A stretch of DNA of 64,000 nucleotides from Sordaria brevicollis (lineage: Eukaryota; Ascomycota; Sordariomycetes; Sordariales; Sordariaceae): assembly GCA_033439795.1 (NCBI GenBank), contig JAUTDP010000013.1, positions 1 to 64,000 of the forward strand, read 5' to 3'. The translations under genes were made by a program, and so were the position numbers. Under the pieces are notes generated by a model. The model worked only from the letters and a program-made list of their open reading frames with translations, was not told the origin of the DNA and made no database searches. This document shows, in pieces, positions 1 to 11,702 of the stretch. Position 1 is the first letter of the stretch. Each line of letters opens with the position of its first letter.

Positions 1-936
1 CAACGAATCGCAATCACCTTTATATAGGTAAGAAACTTGACTCAATGCTAAAGGTAGTCAGTCATCTTTGTTTCAAGGCCTTTGCCCCCGGTTTTCTTTT
101 ACTTTCCTTTTCTTTTTTTTTCCTTTTTGGCCAAACACATTTGGAAACTTGGTTGTAACACTGTCAAAGCTCTGGGAAAACGTGTGTATACAGAAATCAT
201 CGTGTGGTTTGTGCCTTCAAACAAGAACATAATTGAGGAGAGTGCATCTTCAAACCGCCACCAAGGAAAGAGGATACAAGGAGAGCCATTCTATAGTTTA
301 ATTACATGACTTATACACTTACTCCTAAGCTGCATCTGAGGAGTCATCAGAATCCAGGTGTGCCCATTCCCTGTCCGGGCCAATATCTCAGACTTGGACT
401 ATCCTGAGCTTGGCTCATGTCATAGCTGTCAATAGTCAAAGTGAAAAATGAGAAAAGAGCAGTTTGAACACTGAGGTGAGTCCCGTGGTGTCTCCGACTA
501 CTCCAGCGCCATGTTGTGAGGCGAAGTTTCGCCTCCCTTGGACGCTAGTGTCCCGTCTTGATTGTCCAAACACCGACTGCTCGATTGGGCGATAGAACGC
601 CCTTTGCGCCTGACAATCCCTCTTCTCTGAAAAGTATAATGAGGAAAAATACACAAATACTCGACACGATGTTTCTTCCGCGCTGAGTTCTGTCCTTGTC
701 CTGCACGTGTTTCGGTACGGAGTTCTCAAGAGCTCAAGTAATGTTTTTCCAATCGCCAACCGGGCTCAGTCAAACTAGATCAAACCGTGAGTCAGTAAGA
801 TCAACTCCAAGGTACAGGTAGGTTGTGATGTTGTTAGTGGCGGTTTTGGTAATAGACGTCGCCGTACCAGTAGGTCCTTGAACACGACGAAAGGGCCAGA
901 GTGAACACGCCTTATAACTTGCCCCCCATACAGCTC
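1..936. other. intergenic, no supported gene
   Basis: I see no convincing coding frame. Short frames here lack protein-like composition. The stretch from about 385 to 580 resembles about 1965 to 2140, with shared words such as gccaatatct and accgact. It therefore looks like the downstream part of a tandem duplication whose coding part is the pseudogene that follows. Confidence 0.5.
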
Positions 937-1340
937 TCAACGGCGGCTTTGTCGAGCCGCTGCCTGTCTTGCAGCTGTTTGCCTTCTCCTCAGCAAACCA
1001 GCCAGTTCCTTCTTGACCTTCTCCATGTAAGCTTTTTCAAAGCCCTTTTGCAGATCGACGTGTGCGAACGGATAGAAACCCCGACTGTGAACATAGACAT
1101 TTGCCCGCGAAAAGACCTTGCGATACGGCACAATCTGAGAGATCCATTCCGTGTTGAACACCGTGAGGTCTTTTGGTACGTTCTCCGCACCTGCATAGTT
1201 TATCACAGTGCCATGGGAAACAGATTGCCAAGCTTCATCCAGTTGGTTTGGTCAGCAAGACCACAGGATCTGTTGGAAGCTCTAGATTGCGGAAAAGCGC
1301 GGCTGTGTGTCGATATGGTAGAGGAAGGTACGAGCCAGCT
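937..1340 (-). pseudogene. decayed 3' copy of the neighbouring zinc-knuckle-like gene
   Basis: Read on the minus strand, this stretch encodes a protein similar to the C-terminal third of the gene at 2275-4439. Both contain EWIS followed by VPYRK, then a RAxVxV stretch and a RGxYPF motif. Further upstream, LPTDPV matches MPTDPV of the intact gene but sits in another frame, so there is a frameshift near 1280. Nothing resembling the N-terminal half or the zinc knuckles precedes it. I read it as a truncated, frameshifted tandem paralog. The last open stretch (937-1206) could still be translated, but it lacks a convincing start of its own. Confidence 0.65.
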
Positions 1341-2274
1341 CAAAATCACATCTTGCAAGTGCCTGCCATGGGCACGCAAGGTAGTAGCAGTTTCCGTAAT
1401 TGCTAGGAAGGATCAGTCTACAACTAAATCTGATCAATATTTTTCGGGTTCCTTTTACGAGTGTTTTTGGGGTATGAGAAAGATAGCTTGTTTCAATCTA
1501 GCTATTTAAAGTTTCAAGTAGCCATACCTACTATAATGGTGACTGATGTCGAACAGCGAGGTCGAATACCCCCTATCATATGGGGTACATTCCACGCACG
1601 CCCAAAGACCCTACAAACACGCCAATCCAAGTACCTGCCCCCAAGCAACTATACTATAAATGAGTAATTATAACCTTTCAAACGTTTTTCCTTCTTCCAA
1701 TACGTTGTTCTAGGTGATTCCAAGTTGAATAGGCGCTTTTATGGCCATATTATCCTAGATTTAGTTATATCATGTAGCTGTTCCTCACTCTTTTCGATTT
1801 AACGGTAAGGTACTTACTCTCACACAGTACTTCAGAGTAAAGCATCCATAATGAAGCTGATTAAATTTATATATTACAATACTTCTATTGTTACGTCCAG
1901 GTTGTATCCCTGGCATGATTAGAGTCTTGTGGTATTCTTTGTAAGTATCCGACTATCCGTCCCCGATTCGAGCCAATATCTTGACCTCGGACTGGCCTTA
2001 GCCGGTCTTATGTTATATGTAGCAGTCAACGGCCCAAGCAATAAGGAATGTTTGAGCGCTAAAGTAAGTCGTGTTTTGCCTCCAAGTACCGCCGACATCC
2101 ATGCTTGAGCCCCGACGTCTTTCTGTCCACACACCGACTCCTGTACATAGTAGTAAGTGCTTTTCCGTCTGGCTCTCTTTTCAGCATTAAGTTGATGGCA
2201 TGAATGTACAAGTGTTGAACATAATGTTCCTGTACCCCTACCCACTCTCGGGGACGTCTCTGCTGGATCGCAAC
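1341..2274. other. intergenic between tandem copies
   Basis: No gene recognised. The segment from about 1930 to 2150 is the intact gene's 3' flank and is partly similar to 340-580 beyond the truncated copy. The match supports a segmental duplication including downstream DNA rather than a retrocopy. Confidence 0.45.
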
Positions 2275-4439
2275 TTAATCATCTTGCGCAACCGACCGTC
2301 CTCTTTTCTCAGCTTCCTTGCGCAAAGCAACGATCAGATACTTCACTTGCTCTTTCTGGTTTCTCTCGTAAGTCCGTGCATCCTCCACAAACGGGTAGTG
2401 GCCACGTCCATCGACGTGAACTTGAGCCCGCTTGAATATTTTTCGGTATGGCACAAGTAAGCTGATCCATTCCACCGCGAAGATTGTTAGGGTACGTTTC
2501 GGTGGGATACTTCCGATAGAGCCGTAGGTATGAGTAGTCTGTATGACTACGTGGGGCCACTCTTTGTCGAGCTCTTCCAAAAACTCCACGGGGTCTGTTG
2601 GCATAGTCGGGTCTCGGAAAATTAGGGACCGATCACGACATCTCCATGATCTGAGCTCGGTGTATGGCCCTTTGACCGTGGGTTTGGTAAGAGGCATGGC
2701 CCTAGCTAGGGTAGGTAGCTTGTTCAGACTAACTGCCAGGGAAAGAATCGAAATCGAAGTCCGGATTACCGGTAGGTTGGCTCGTCTCGTTACCAACATG
2801 TCAAATAAAGTATCCTTGGTAACATATGGGAGTTGCGGGCAACAGTCGAGGATGTGCGCCTCCGTGTTGCAGAACGGACATCCTACAATATCGCCTAGAG
2901 CAGTTGGTGGTCCAAAACAATCCACCAACTCATGACCAACGGTTTGGCAGGCTCGATTTCCACACAATAGTACAGGAGCAGCCGGATGATCAGATTTTCT
3001 GGGAGGTTGTACGGAGCTTTGAGGTCTATCTGCCTGCCCCTGGTTTGTGATCTGTGTGGCATGTGTAGTAGTCGGTGCCTGCGACTGTTGTTTATCCAGG
3101 GACCTCTGCCGAACATCATTGCGGCCAAGCAAACCCGTACTAGCCAATCCCCTTTGGGAGAGCCTGGTGCTGCCCTCTTGGGTGGCGGGGCTTGGGACAC
3201 GGCGTTGGCTTCATCAATGCTCCGCTTGTTGCCAGCACAGCTTAGTTGAAGTGTCGAGGCTGAGTGAGCCCGTGTCGCAGCTGTTGTGGGAGGGGCGGTG
3301 ATGGATTCTCGTCTTGGTGGCTGGTCAGATCTGGCAATGGTGGGGTTCGGCTGGTTCGAACTACTTCCTGATGTGGGTGTTGGTGTTGGATTCGGCGCAG
3401 ACTCTAGGAGATTGGCCTTAGCCTTCTCTGATCTGGCTTTCTCAATCTTTTCCCTCAGGACTTTGTCTACATCGGCGACTGTCACGCGCCTATTACTAGG
3501 CATGCTGCCAGTCTTGACTGCACTGCCAATGAGCTGAAGGGGAACTTGTTCGGGGCCATCTTGAGGCATCATGCTAGTCGCGGTTGTTCTGGCGTTGGGC
3601 TCGGGGTGAGCTTCTTGCGGCACTTCACGAGGTAAAGTGCTAGCCGTTGCAGTGTTGACGGCGGGCTCGTGAGCGTCTTGTGGCCTATCGTAAGACATGC
3701 TACCAGCCGTGATTGTGTCGGCTAGGGAAATGAGGGGACATTCCAGTGCCTTCTGATGACGATAAAAGTCGTCATATTCCTTTGAGAAAGGGACAATGTA
3801 ATCCAACGGAATGTCGTACAAGAACTGGGGGCTGTAATTACCACAGCCAACGTAAAAGGTATAAGCTGAAGACCAAGGAATTGTAGAAATTAGAACATGA
3901 ACCCAAAAAAATTGAGGGGATACTCTGATGGGGCTAGGGAGCAGGTATTGATTCAATGAGATCACCAAATCGCAACTTGTTCACCACGTCGACTGTCTCA
4001 AAAACGTACCTCTCAACCAGAGACTGAAATCCAGAGCGTAGCGGTGCGTCGCAGCTGACACACGGCTATATCCGAGCTTATAGAGCCTCATCATGACATC
4101 CTCCATCCCCTCCAAATACCACTCGCGAATCTTCTTTGCTGCCCTGGCCTGTTCGTCGGTTTCTGTGGCGGATGGATTGAGAGGATCTGGAAGGCTTACG
4201 CCAAACTGAGCCTCTGCAATTCGGGAGGCCACAAACCAGTACCTGTGAAGCTCATTGTTGTACTTGGGTAACAAGACGCTGGTAAAAGTTACCGGCAGCG
4301 ACGAGTAGCCCAATAAAGGGTCGGTCTTTGCGACTAACTCCTTCATCATGTTATCCATGATGGGGTGGTCGAGCGCGGCAACCGGCGCTGCGAATGGCCC
4401 TGAAGACGAGCTCATCTTGACTGGGGGGGCCTTGTGCAT
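2275..4439 (-). CDS. hypothetical protein with zinc-knuckle-like Cys/His motifs (3 exons)
   Basis: Three exons read on the minus strand: 4439-4010, 3865-3141 and 3051-2275. Donors are GTACGT and GTACGG and acceptors are CAG. Phases agree (430, 725 and 777 nt), giving 643 aa. The start may instead be the ATG at 4415. The first exon encodes a soluble helical region. The middle is Pro/Ser/Thr-rich and low in complexity, with a basic KR cluster. Around residues 425-465 there are two Cys/His groups, CGNRACQTVGHELVDC (CX4CX4HX4C) and CPFCNTEAHILDC (CX2CX4HX3C), resembling zinc knuckles that bind nucleic acid. The C-terminus carries EWIS, VPYRK and RGHYPF motifs, which are repeated in the broken copy at 937-1340. 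The function is unknown. The architecture suggests an expanded fungal family of zinc-knuckle hypotheticals; this is inference. Confidence 0.7.
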
Positions 4440-4746
4440 AAACTCGTCAATCGTATGTAGCGCACGAGTTATGGTGTGTAGGTTTAAGAGTAAAGTCGAT
4501 TGCCCTTGCAGATACGTGTCGCGATGGAGGAGGAAAGGGAGTTGGGTGGCTAAGGGTGGTGTTTGGAGTTTGGACACTGCGGGCAGGAAGATGATGGAGA
4601 AAGTTTCTGATTTTGCGATCCGTGTCCCCCGCTCGAACTTTGTGCGTTTTGCTCGAAGGGCGGAGTGAAAAGTGAATGGTGCAAACCGACGACGATTCGC
4701 CGGGCTGCTTTCGTGTCTGGAGGTTCATCGACTGTGGAAGCTAACC

Positions 4747-4935
4747 TGCAGTACTTAAGATCTGTGTTTGGAAGGTACAGTCAACACGGGGAATTGGCAT
4801 AGCTTGCAGGGGGTGGGACGCCTAACCTGCCGGGTGTGTCCGTTACCTGCCGCCGCTGGTCGGTGGAGGTGGTTCGTTCGAATCGTGCTTCGACGGGAGT
4901 CGGTTGGGCGGGCCCTTTTTTTTTATTATTATTAT
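4747..4935 (+). repeat. short dispersed repeat with Pol III-like boxes, copy 1
   Basis: The first 36 bases or so (gtacttaagatctgtgtttg and onward to gtcaaca) match 42163-42198 closely. A B-box-like word, gttcgaatc, lies near 4878, and an A-box-like word, tggcatagctt, near 4791. The copy ends in a T run followed by ATT repeats. No tRNA cloverleaf can be folded, since the T-arm stem does not pair. It resembles a tRNA-derived SINE relic; see also 42162-42345 and 15497-15680. Confidence 0.4.
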
Positions 4936-5426
4936 TATCTTTTTACTTTCTTGTTTTCTTTTTCTTTTTGGTCCTCCCCCTCCATCTCTTTCCCAGTTTT
5001 CACTGTTTGAGTTGAAGACCATTGCGACTCCGTTTTACACTCCAATGCTCTGCACCTCATGACTGTTCAATTGTGTACTTCAAGCCTCTCGTCTTACTTT
5101 TTCTGACAATTTGCTAGAAGAAAAGATACTCGTCGAGCGTCAACCGAAGAAGACAGACAGACAGACAGGCAGGTTGCCTGGGAATCCTTCTTAAGCCAGG
5201 CGTGCGCGACAAGTTCATGTCGTTCTGTTCAGCTTTATTTCTCAAATGCACTGCATTGGGTCCAGAGGGCGTAACGTCAAAGAGGAATTGGACAGACGTC
5301 GAGATGAAGAAATATCCCCACGTTGTACAACTGACAGGCTAAAGGAACATACAATGGAATGGAAGCTTCTAGATCCCATTTAGTCAAGAAGATGCTCAAA
5401 GGCCTGATTACCCTGACCGGACACTC
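4936..5426. other. intergenic, 3' flank of tyrosinase gene
   Basis: T-rich tract (4917-4990) and a small GACA repeat (about 5150-5170). No gene seen. Confidence 0.5.
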
Positions 5427-6866
5427 TCATTCATACACATAACAAAAGGGGCTATTGCTGACAGTATCCATCAGCTTCTTTATTTGCACATCGGGCATTG
5501 TAGGGCCGATAGCAATGGTCTCGTCCGTAGTGACGTTCGCGGTTGGGGGCTGATCCAAGAGGGTGTGCGTGCCGAAGACGCCCTGTCGGTTCTCAAAATC
5601 TAGGTTCTGCCAGATCCACCAAAGCCGGTCAATCTGCGCGTGATGAAGCCAGAAGACCGGATCGCCAGGAGATATGAACATGTCGGAACCGGGATCGCCG
5701 CCGATCATGAAGTGGCCGGCGATGTGAACGCCCAGCTTGCCGGGACGGTAGCGAGGGTCGCCCTCCTGATTTGGAGCTTGGTGTTAGTAAGTTCTACCCG
5801 GACCCAGCCAGTACTTGGATAGCTAGCTAGCTTTGAGTAAGAATGTGATGACTCACCAGAGTGGTCTGAAACTCGAAAATGTTCTTCGGCTGCAGAATAA
5901 GATCCGTGGTGTTCCTCAAGGTGGCAAACTTTCTCCCCAATCCTTCGCTCAGGTCGCGCCTCAGACACCGCCGGTTATCAGCTAAGAAATCCGTTACTCC
6001 GGTCACGTTGCCAGGCTCATCCCAAACGGGAAGTCCCACGGGTCCAAGGTGCGTCTGCATGCCGGCGATAGGACCGGTTGTTACGCAGCCACCACCACGA
6101 CCGTTAGGCCCGGCTGGTAGGATGTTGACTTCGGTGAAGCCCGGGAAGATAAACCCCGAGTCTCCGTGTGGAACTGGGTCGCCGTTGCCACCGAGCGATG
6201 TATCGGAACCGTCGAAGATGGGAGAGACGAGGAGGTTTTCGACGTCGAGACCGTGGTTCCAGTAGGCGAGCGCACCTGTTGTTTCCAGATAAGGGTCAGA
6301 ACCGGTGACATGACTCTGGTAGAAGAAGGGGAGCTTGGACAAACCTTTGTAGCCACACTTTTCAAGACCTTTCTCGAAGCCATGGAGATAGTAGCGGTGC
6401 CACGGAAGAAAGGTACCCGAGAAGTGGATGAACGGCGTCACGTTCAAGTGAAGGTAGATCAAGTCGTCAAAGGCAGAAACGGCGCCGGGAGCTTCGCCGA
6501 CCGGAAGGCCACTAGGAGTGTTCAAGAGACACTTGAAGGCTTTGATGTAATCGCGTCTCTCTTTCTTGGAAAGATTGCGCCTATCGTTGGAAATACCGTG
6601 TCAGTCTAGCTAGACGTGTAGCCAAAAGCTAGTGGTAAAGGGGTGTTGTTTTGGGGTACTACTCACCATTCCTTTCTGACTTTGACATTCTTCCTGTTGC
6701 ACTTGCCATTGTATCTTTGTTGGACAACCCTGGAAGCCAATGCATTGAGGCCTTGTAGAGCCACTCCCGAATCAATCGCTTTCTGTCCCCATTGAGGGAG
6801 ATTCAAGGCCGATGATGGCACCCAAAGGGCTGTCGCCGCCAACCAGACTGCTGAACTGAAGTGCAT
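5427..6866 (-). CDS. tyrosinase (type-3 copper polyphenol oxidase), secreted, 3 exons
   Basis: Exons are 6866-6667, 6580-5857 and 5765-5427, with introns of 86 and 91 nt in consistent phase, giving 420 aa. Tyrosinases hydroxylate monophenols and oxidise diphenols to quinones, the entry to melanin-like polymers. Residues 1-20 form a signal peptide (MHFSSAVWLAATALWVPSSA). CuA ligands lie in the second exon: the His of IYLHLN, the His of FIHFSG and the WHR motif of LPWHRYYLHGFEKGL. CuB lies in the third exon: GVHIAGH, then PVFWLHHAQIDRLWW. The family hallmark RKEWRNLSKKERRDYI spans the first splice junction. Length and the absence of a C-terminal cap domain fit the short, secreted fungal subclass rather than the long intracellular type. 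No neighbouring gene suggests a pigment cluster. Confidence 0.92.
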
Positions 6867-8694
6867 GTTGACGATTGCCGCTGTCGGTAGCTCTCGATGG
6901 TTGAAGACGAGAGTGACAAAAAGCTGAAGGTCGTGTCTGGGACCACGACGGTTACCATTTATATCACGATAGCAACATGGAGATCTAGAGGTATCCATCC
7001 CGTCTCTCAGGGTCTCCCTGGACGTCCCAGTCCCATGTATAGGCCTTTCATCGTATCATTGCCGACCGACATGCTGGTACGTAACCGAGCTACACGAGCT
7101 CCTTGCTGAATTCGAATGTGTCAACCCATAATCTGTATATAGTGCTGTCAGTGAACCATGGTTCAGGATTGTGGTATATTGGGTGCTTCCTACAAATAAG
7201 ATGCATGTAAGACGTGTGGTTACCTTGTGGTCCTACCCTGAGATGCCGCCCAAGCTGAGAGCCGCTTTCGCCACTACGGTAGACGGGAAGCTGTAGCCAA
7301 AGAGCGGGACGGAATTCGATAAGATGGTGTTAACGACGGCCTAATGTGAAGAGGAGTCTTCTACCACTACTACCAGAGAGGCCTAGAGTCAGGATATTCA
7401 GGAGAGGACCCTGGCCAGCCATATAAACGGGGAGCATATCTTTCTGGACTCATGTCCTCTAGGTAGACTTCAAATGGATGTGGTAATCATGACTTTTGAC
7501 TTTCGATTTCGTTCGCGCGGCTCAGGTCTTTGCAAAACTCGACAGTCTTCTATTATGTAATGATCATGACCTGATCCAGTTCTTCATCAGACCTACCCTG
7601 AGGCCCAGTTAGTGAGGAACGTGATCAGAAGGAGTGAGTAGAGGTACGTACCTCTATGGATCCTCGAGTCCGGAGTAAGCTCCTGTCACGGCAGTGACGA
7701 TTGGGCCCTAGTCGCCGCCAAGACCGAGAGTTGTGAGTACCTCTAGAGAAGGAAGGAACTCTGGATGTTAGGTCGTTGAAATAATAGTCGGGAAGGAAGC
7801 GGCCCGAGACTGTTATTCTTTCGAGTTCCGTTTGAGGGGAGCTTTGACCGCTCGAGAAATCCGCAGTGTCGCCAAAAGTTTTCCCAAAACACCATCTCCA
7901 CCAGTGTCCTCGTCCATGTTCCAACCTTCCTTTTCGCAGGGTCCGTCGGGCACTATCACCCGCCGGGACGTCTGACCTGCATATCTAGAAGCGGCTTTCA
8001 ATATTTTAGCGATCCGACCCCTGGCCGTTGACTCTCGGCATTTCATGCGTTGATTGCAGCCCTCACCCATCCCTGAAAAGCCTTCAATTCAAGCCATTCA
8101 CGGCAACGAAACAGCTCCTAGCTTGTGAGTACAACGGGAAAAACGAAGTTGGCTGCAGGTATCAGCCAACTTTATTTTCACGGCCCGTCTTGGAACGTCT
8201 GGCACACCACATCTTTCTCTGTTAGTGCTGACGGCGGCAAGGCCGCAAGACGTTCAGAGGACACCCTTGGAAATGGATAGCCTGGAAAGGTGCGTACGAC
8301 TGAACCCCTTTCCTCCTCATGGACGCCTACCGAGGACAATGGTATACGTATGGCTCTCGCCAATGCCTTGGGCTGTTTAGGCAGCACCATACTTGCCCAT
8401 GTATCCGCAAAGCTCACGGGAAAATGCAACCTGATGTTAACTTCAGCAACGGCAGGGTAATATTGGGACGGCATCAGGGCGTATTGAAGGTAAGGTCCCC
8501 GCAGGTGTAAATCACACCACGCTGATCATCGCAGCAAATAGCCAAACAGCGCTCAGGCTTCCAAAACCGCCGGGCATGAGAGGAATCCCGGGGTTAACCA
8601 CTGCAAATACACAGACTTCATGATTCTTTCGACTTGCCTCCTCTTCCGAGACTCTGCAGCACCAAGGTCACAGTGGCTGTAACCCCAAGCGCGC
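6867..8694. other. 1.8 kb without a supported gene
   Basis: This is the region upstream of the tyrosinase gene and downstream of the ADP-ribosyltransferase-fold gene. A 98-codon minus-strand frame at 8178-8474 has mildly protein-like composition, but nothing around it supports a gene. The rest shows no coding signal that I trust. Confidence 0.4.
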
Positions 8695-10878
8695 CTAGAC
8701 CTCACCCACCTCTTCGGAAACAGGAACAACACTCAACTCGACAGACAAATTTGCAAGATCCCCAATCATCAAGTCTTCTACTTGACGGACCCCGAAGCTC
8801 ATCGGGGTGGACTTCAACACGTGTATAGTGTACCGAGGCAGGGTCTGGCCAGCAACAGTCTCGATGGTTGTTACCCGGAGGGCTGGATTAGATGGAAGTA
8901 ACTCAACCACAAAGCCCTGAACACGCAAGTCAGACATGGTCGCACAAGGACGTCCCAGGGTCAAATTGTTACTCACCCCGTACATGTGTGGTATTGGGAT
9001 CCATAACCTTGGATCGTCCATTTCTGTTAGACAAGATAACTGCGGCATCCTGAACCGAGAGTGGTCGACCTATCATTGGGGAATTAGTGCTTGGTTCTAT
9101 CGATGAACTCCATTTCACGGGTCTTACAAGAGAACCAGCAGTATCCTTCATCACCCCGTGAAGCTGCTCTTCTAGGTGGGCCAGCACTTTTCTTTCCATA
9201 TGATGGACAATCTCCGGTTCGAATGCTTCGGTCAGCTCTTGGTTGTGGGCCATCTCTCGTGCGGTTGGTGCTTTTCCTTCAAAAGACTTCAAAGTTTCTG
9301 TTGATCGGAACAGTCAGCTAATGCTCGAGAGAGTGCTATAGCCAAATAGGTCAACATACTCCACACGCGAGGATCCGCTTGCGCCCCTTCGACGAGCTCT
9401 TCCCATGCCCGATACTCCTCGGAGTATTTATCTTCGGGTGGCCTGCTACTGGCAATGATATGCAATGCTGAAAGGCCATTGTCTCCAGAGTCCAGTGAGC
9501 CAGTGTTGTACCAGTCACATTGTCTCCAACTATACTCCTTGTGGAGTGTCTTCAGAGCTCCAATCCAGTCTTTTGCCTTCAGCGCTTGATGCCAGTGCTG
9601 GCGGCGCAGAGCATACTGTCTTGGATAGCTGCTAACCAATCTTCCTCCCAGCCATACCGCCACATCTTCCTTCAAGTGTCCCGCCGTACGAGTAGACTCT
9701 CCGTCGAATTCGCTAAAGTCGAGCTCCCGCATATCACGGATTTCGCTCAACATCCTGTCTGCCAACATCCGGTACCCCTGTACGTCTGCGGGTGCAAATT
9801 CTGCTGCCAACTCTGCACATGCTCGGTACTTGGATGCATCGACAAGCCGCCGAAAGATTTCGCGCTGGATCTTCTTCTCGTCAACGTTGGAGGAAGACTC
9901 GGTTGTGTGGTCACGATTGGAATTCATGGTGACAACAATGACTTGAGCAACAGGCACACCGTCCGCCCCGCTCTTCTTGGTTGTGACAGACAATAACTGG
10001 AAGAAAGCGCCTCTAAGCAAGATCTCTCTTTCGCTCTCCGGCGAGACATTGGCCACGGGCATGGAACAGATTGAAGTGACCACGCTGTCCGGATATCGCT
10101 TCCGATACGCCTTGAGAAGGTGTTCATCGATGCCCCTTGTATGGACCTGAAGGTGCATGTGCACCAATTGTTGGCCGCCCGGTGACTTCTTCGTAGCAAA
10201 GTCTTCCATGACCCTCGGATCGGCACTGGTCGATGTCAAAGCTAAAGGGATAGCAAAGCCACGCATGGTCAAGTCCGGATTCTGCATGATATCTTCATAG
10301 AAGCTGACGGTATCCTGAAAGACAGGCATTCCACGATGCGTGACACCCTCAAAGTTGCCATACCGCGGATCGCCAAGTTGGGACAATCGAAGATTATACA
10401 GGTCAATCGTCAGAAATTCGGTGAGCGTCGTGGCAACCAGGAGATGCTCATCAGCGGCGTGTTCCGTGCGGAGTGTGTCACTGACCAGCTTGAAAAGGTA
10501 GTCATATCCTGGGATGGAACAGTACATTTCCAAGGCATCGTACTGCTCGCTGTTGTTGGTGGTGTTGGCATTGGCAGGGCGACTGACCGAGACGTCTGCG
10601 TAGTCGCGATAACCACTCAGAAGTCGTTCAAGTGGTTCGCGCACCTCTTCCGGGAGCCTTTCTGGCTTACACCATCTCCTTACGGCCTCGACAAGTTGCG
10701 CATAGGCTTCATTATCCAACCAAGCAGCTCGCACCTCTTCAATCTTACTCCGAAGTCGAGACATCCGTTCACGCTCGACCTGGCCAGAAAAGCCGGACTT
10801 GAGCGTCTGGAGGTTTACGACATCGAGTGGTGCCGAGAACCTTGCCCGTGCCGGTGAGCTGGGTTTGAATCGAGGCAT
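8695..10878 (-). CDS. ADP-ribosyltransferase-fold protein with ankyrin-like and conserved C-terminal module (4 exons)
   Basis: Exons are 10878-9360, 9297-9128, 9069-8977 and 8916-8695 (1519, 170, 93 and 222 nt, all in phase), giving 667 aa. Residues about 115-300 carry the R-S-E signature of arginine-type ADP-ribosyltransferases: R182 in THRGMP, the STS at 216-218 in ALTSTSADP, and E283/E285 in ESEREILLRG. The layout matches the known fold, which transfers ADP-ribose from NAD+ to a protein or nucleic-acid target. There is no signal peptide, so the product is probably intracellular. Further on come a GDW-like helix equivalent (AKDWIGALKTL), a single ankyrin-like unit (NGLSALHIIAS), an REMAH helix, and a terminal module with LPQ-type LTEMDDPRLWIPIP followed by MYGGF. 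The same tail occurs in the divergent neighbour at 11703-13299. The target and whether it is active are unknown. Confidence 0.75.
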
Positions 10879-11702
10879 AGTGGATTTCGTAACCCGTGTC
10901 CCTGCTTTCGGTGAGTGTTGTCAAGAAGTTCTTTGGTTGGGTGCCTTGGTTGAGTTCGTGTGCAATTCTGTCAGACCAAGCCAGGGACCGTGGAAGATTG
11001 CAAGTTCAAGCGAGGTTGGCCGACTTCGAGATCGGGAAATCGTTCTGAAACCGCACAGCCGGGCATACAGTCTTGTGAACTCTGGCACGACAAGATGTCT
11101 TCTCGTAAAGCAGGAAGAGAAGGGGGAGGCCGCCCACCAAAAAGAAGGCTTGCCCGCAAGGCAATCCCTAGGGAATGTTGTGAGGAATGGGGATATGGAT
11201 GACCCTATTTGGGCATTCATTGCGCCGAACGCCTCGCAACCGAGTCACTTTGCAACCCATAAACTCAAGCCAAGCCTGGGCTGAGGCCTGGATGGTATCA
11301 CAAAACCGCTTGAGCATTGAATGTGGCGCACGGCCTGTAGGCGACATCGCCCAATGACCATATTCATCACGTCCGACAGTCCGCATTGGAAGGCAGACAG
11401 AAGCAGCCACCAAGTAGAATCAACAGGTAACAATATGCCACAGCCTCGGCCACCACGAACTCTAAGCGACCAGCCTGTTCATCGTGAGCGCGAGTCATCC
11501 ACAAATCACTCGCACAATTCTGTTATAGGCAGGTGAGAACAAAAAGGGCCCCACAACCACGATCCAGAACTCAGGATGAACGGAAGTCTTTGCCCTTTTC
11601 AGCATATGTTTCCTTCCTTGCATAACCTTGAATCCTAAAGAAAGAGCCTCATCGATTAACTAGACACCAACGGTAGCAATCGGCTGACTGCAAGGCAACA
11701 TC
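10879..11702. promoter_or_regulatory. shared 0.8-kb divergent promoter region
   Basis: The two genes with a common C-terminal module are transcribed away from each other from this interval. Open frames here are short and overlap on several strands, with no splice-consistent extension. I could not identify a specific control motif. Confidence 0.45.

Noticed and set aside
901..1509. 202-codon plus-strand open frame
   Set aside because: It is antisense to the decayed paralog, whose minus-strand protein matches the neighbouring gene. The plus-strand frame has no recognisable content.
4860..4900. tRNA gene suggested by ggttcgttcgaatc
   Set aside because: The T-arm and acceptor stems do not pair and no anticodon arm is found, so I list it as a SINE-like repeat.
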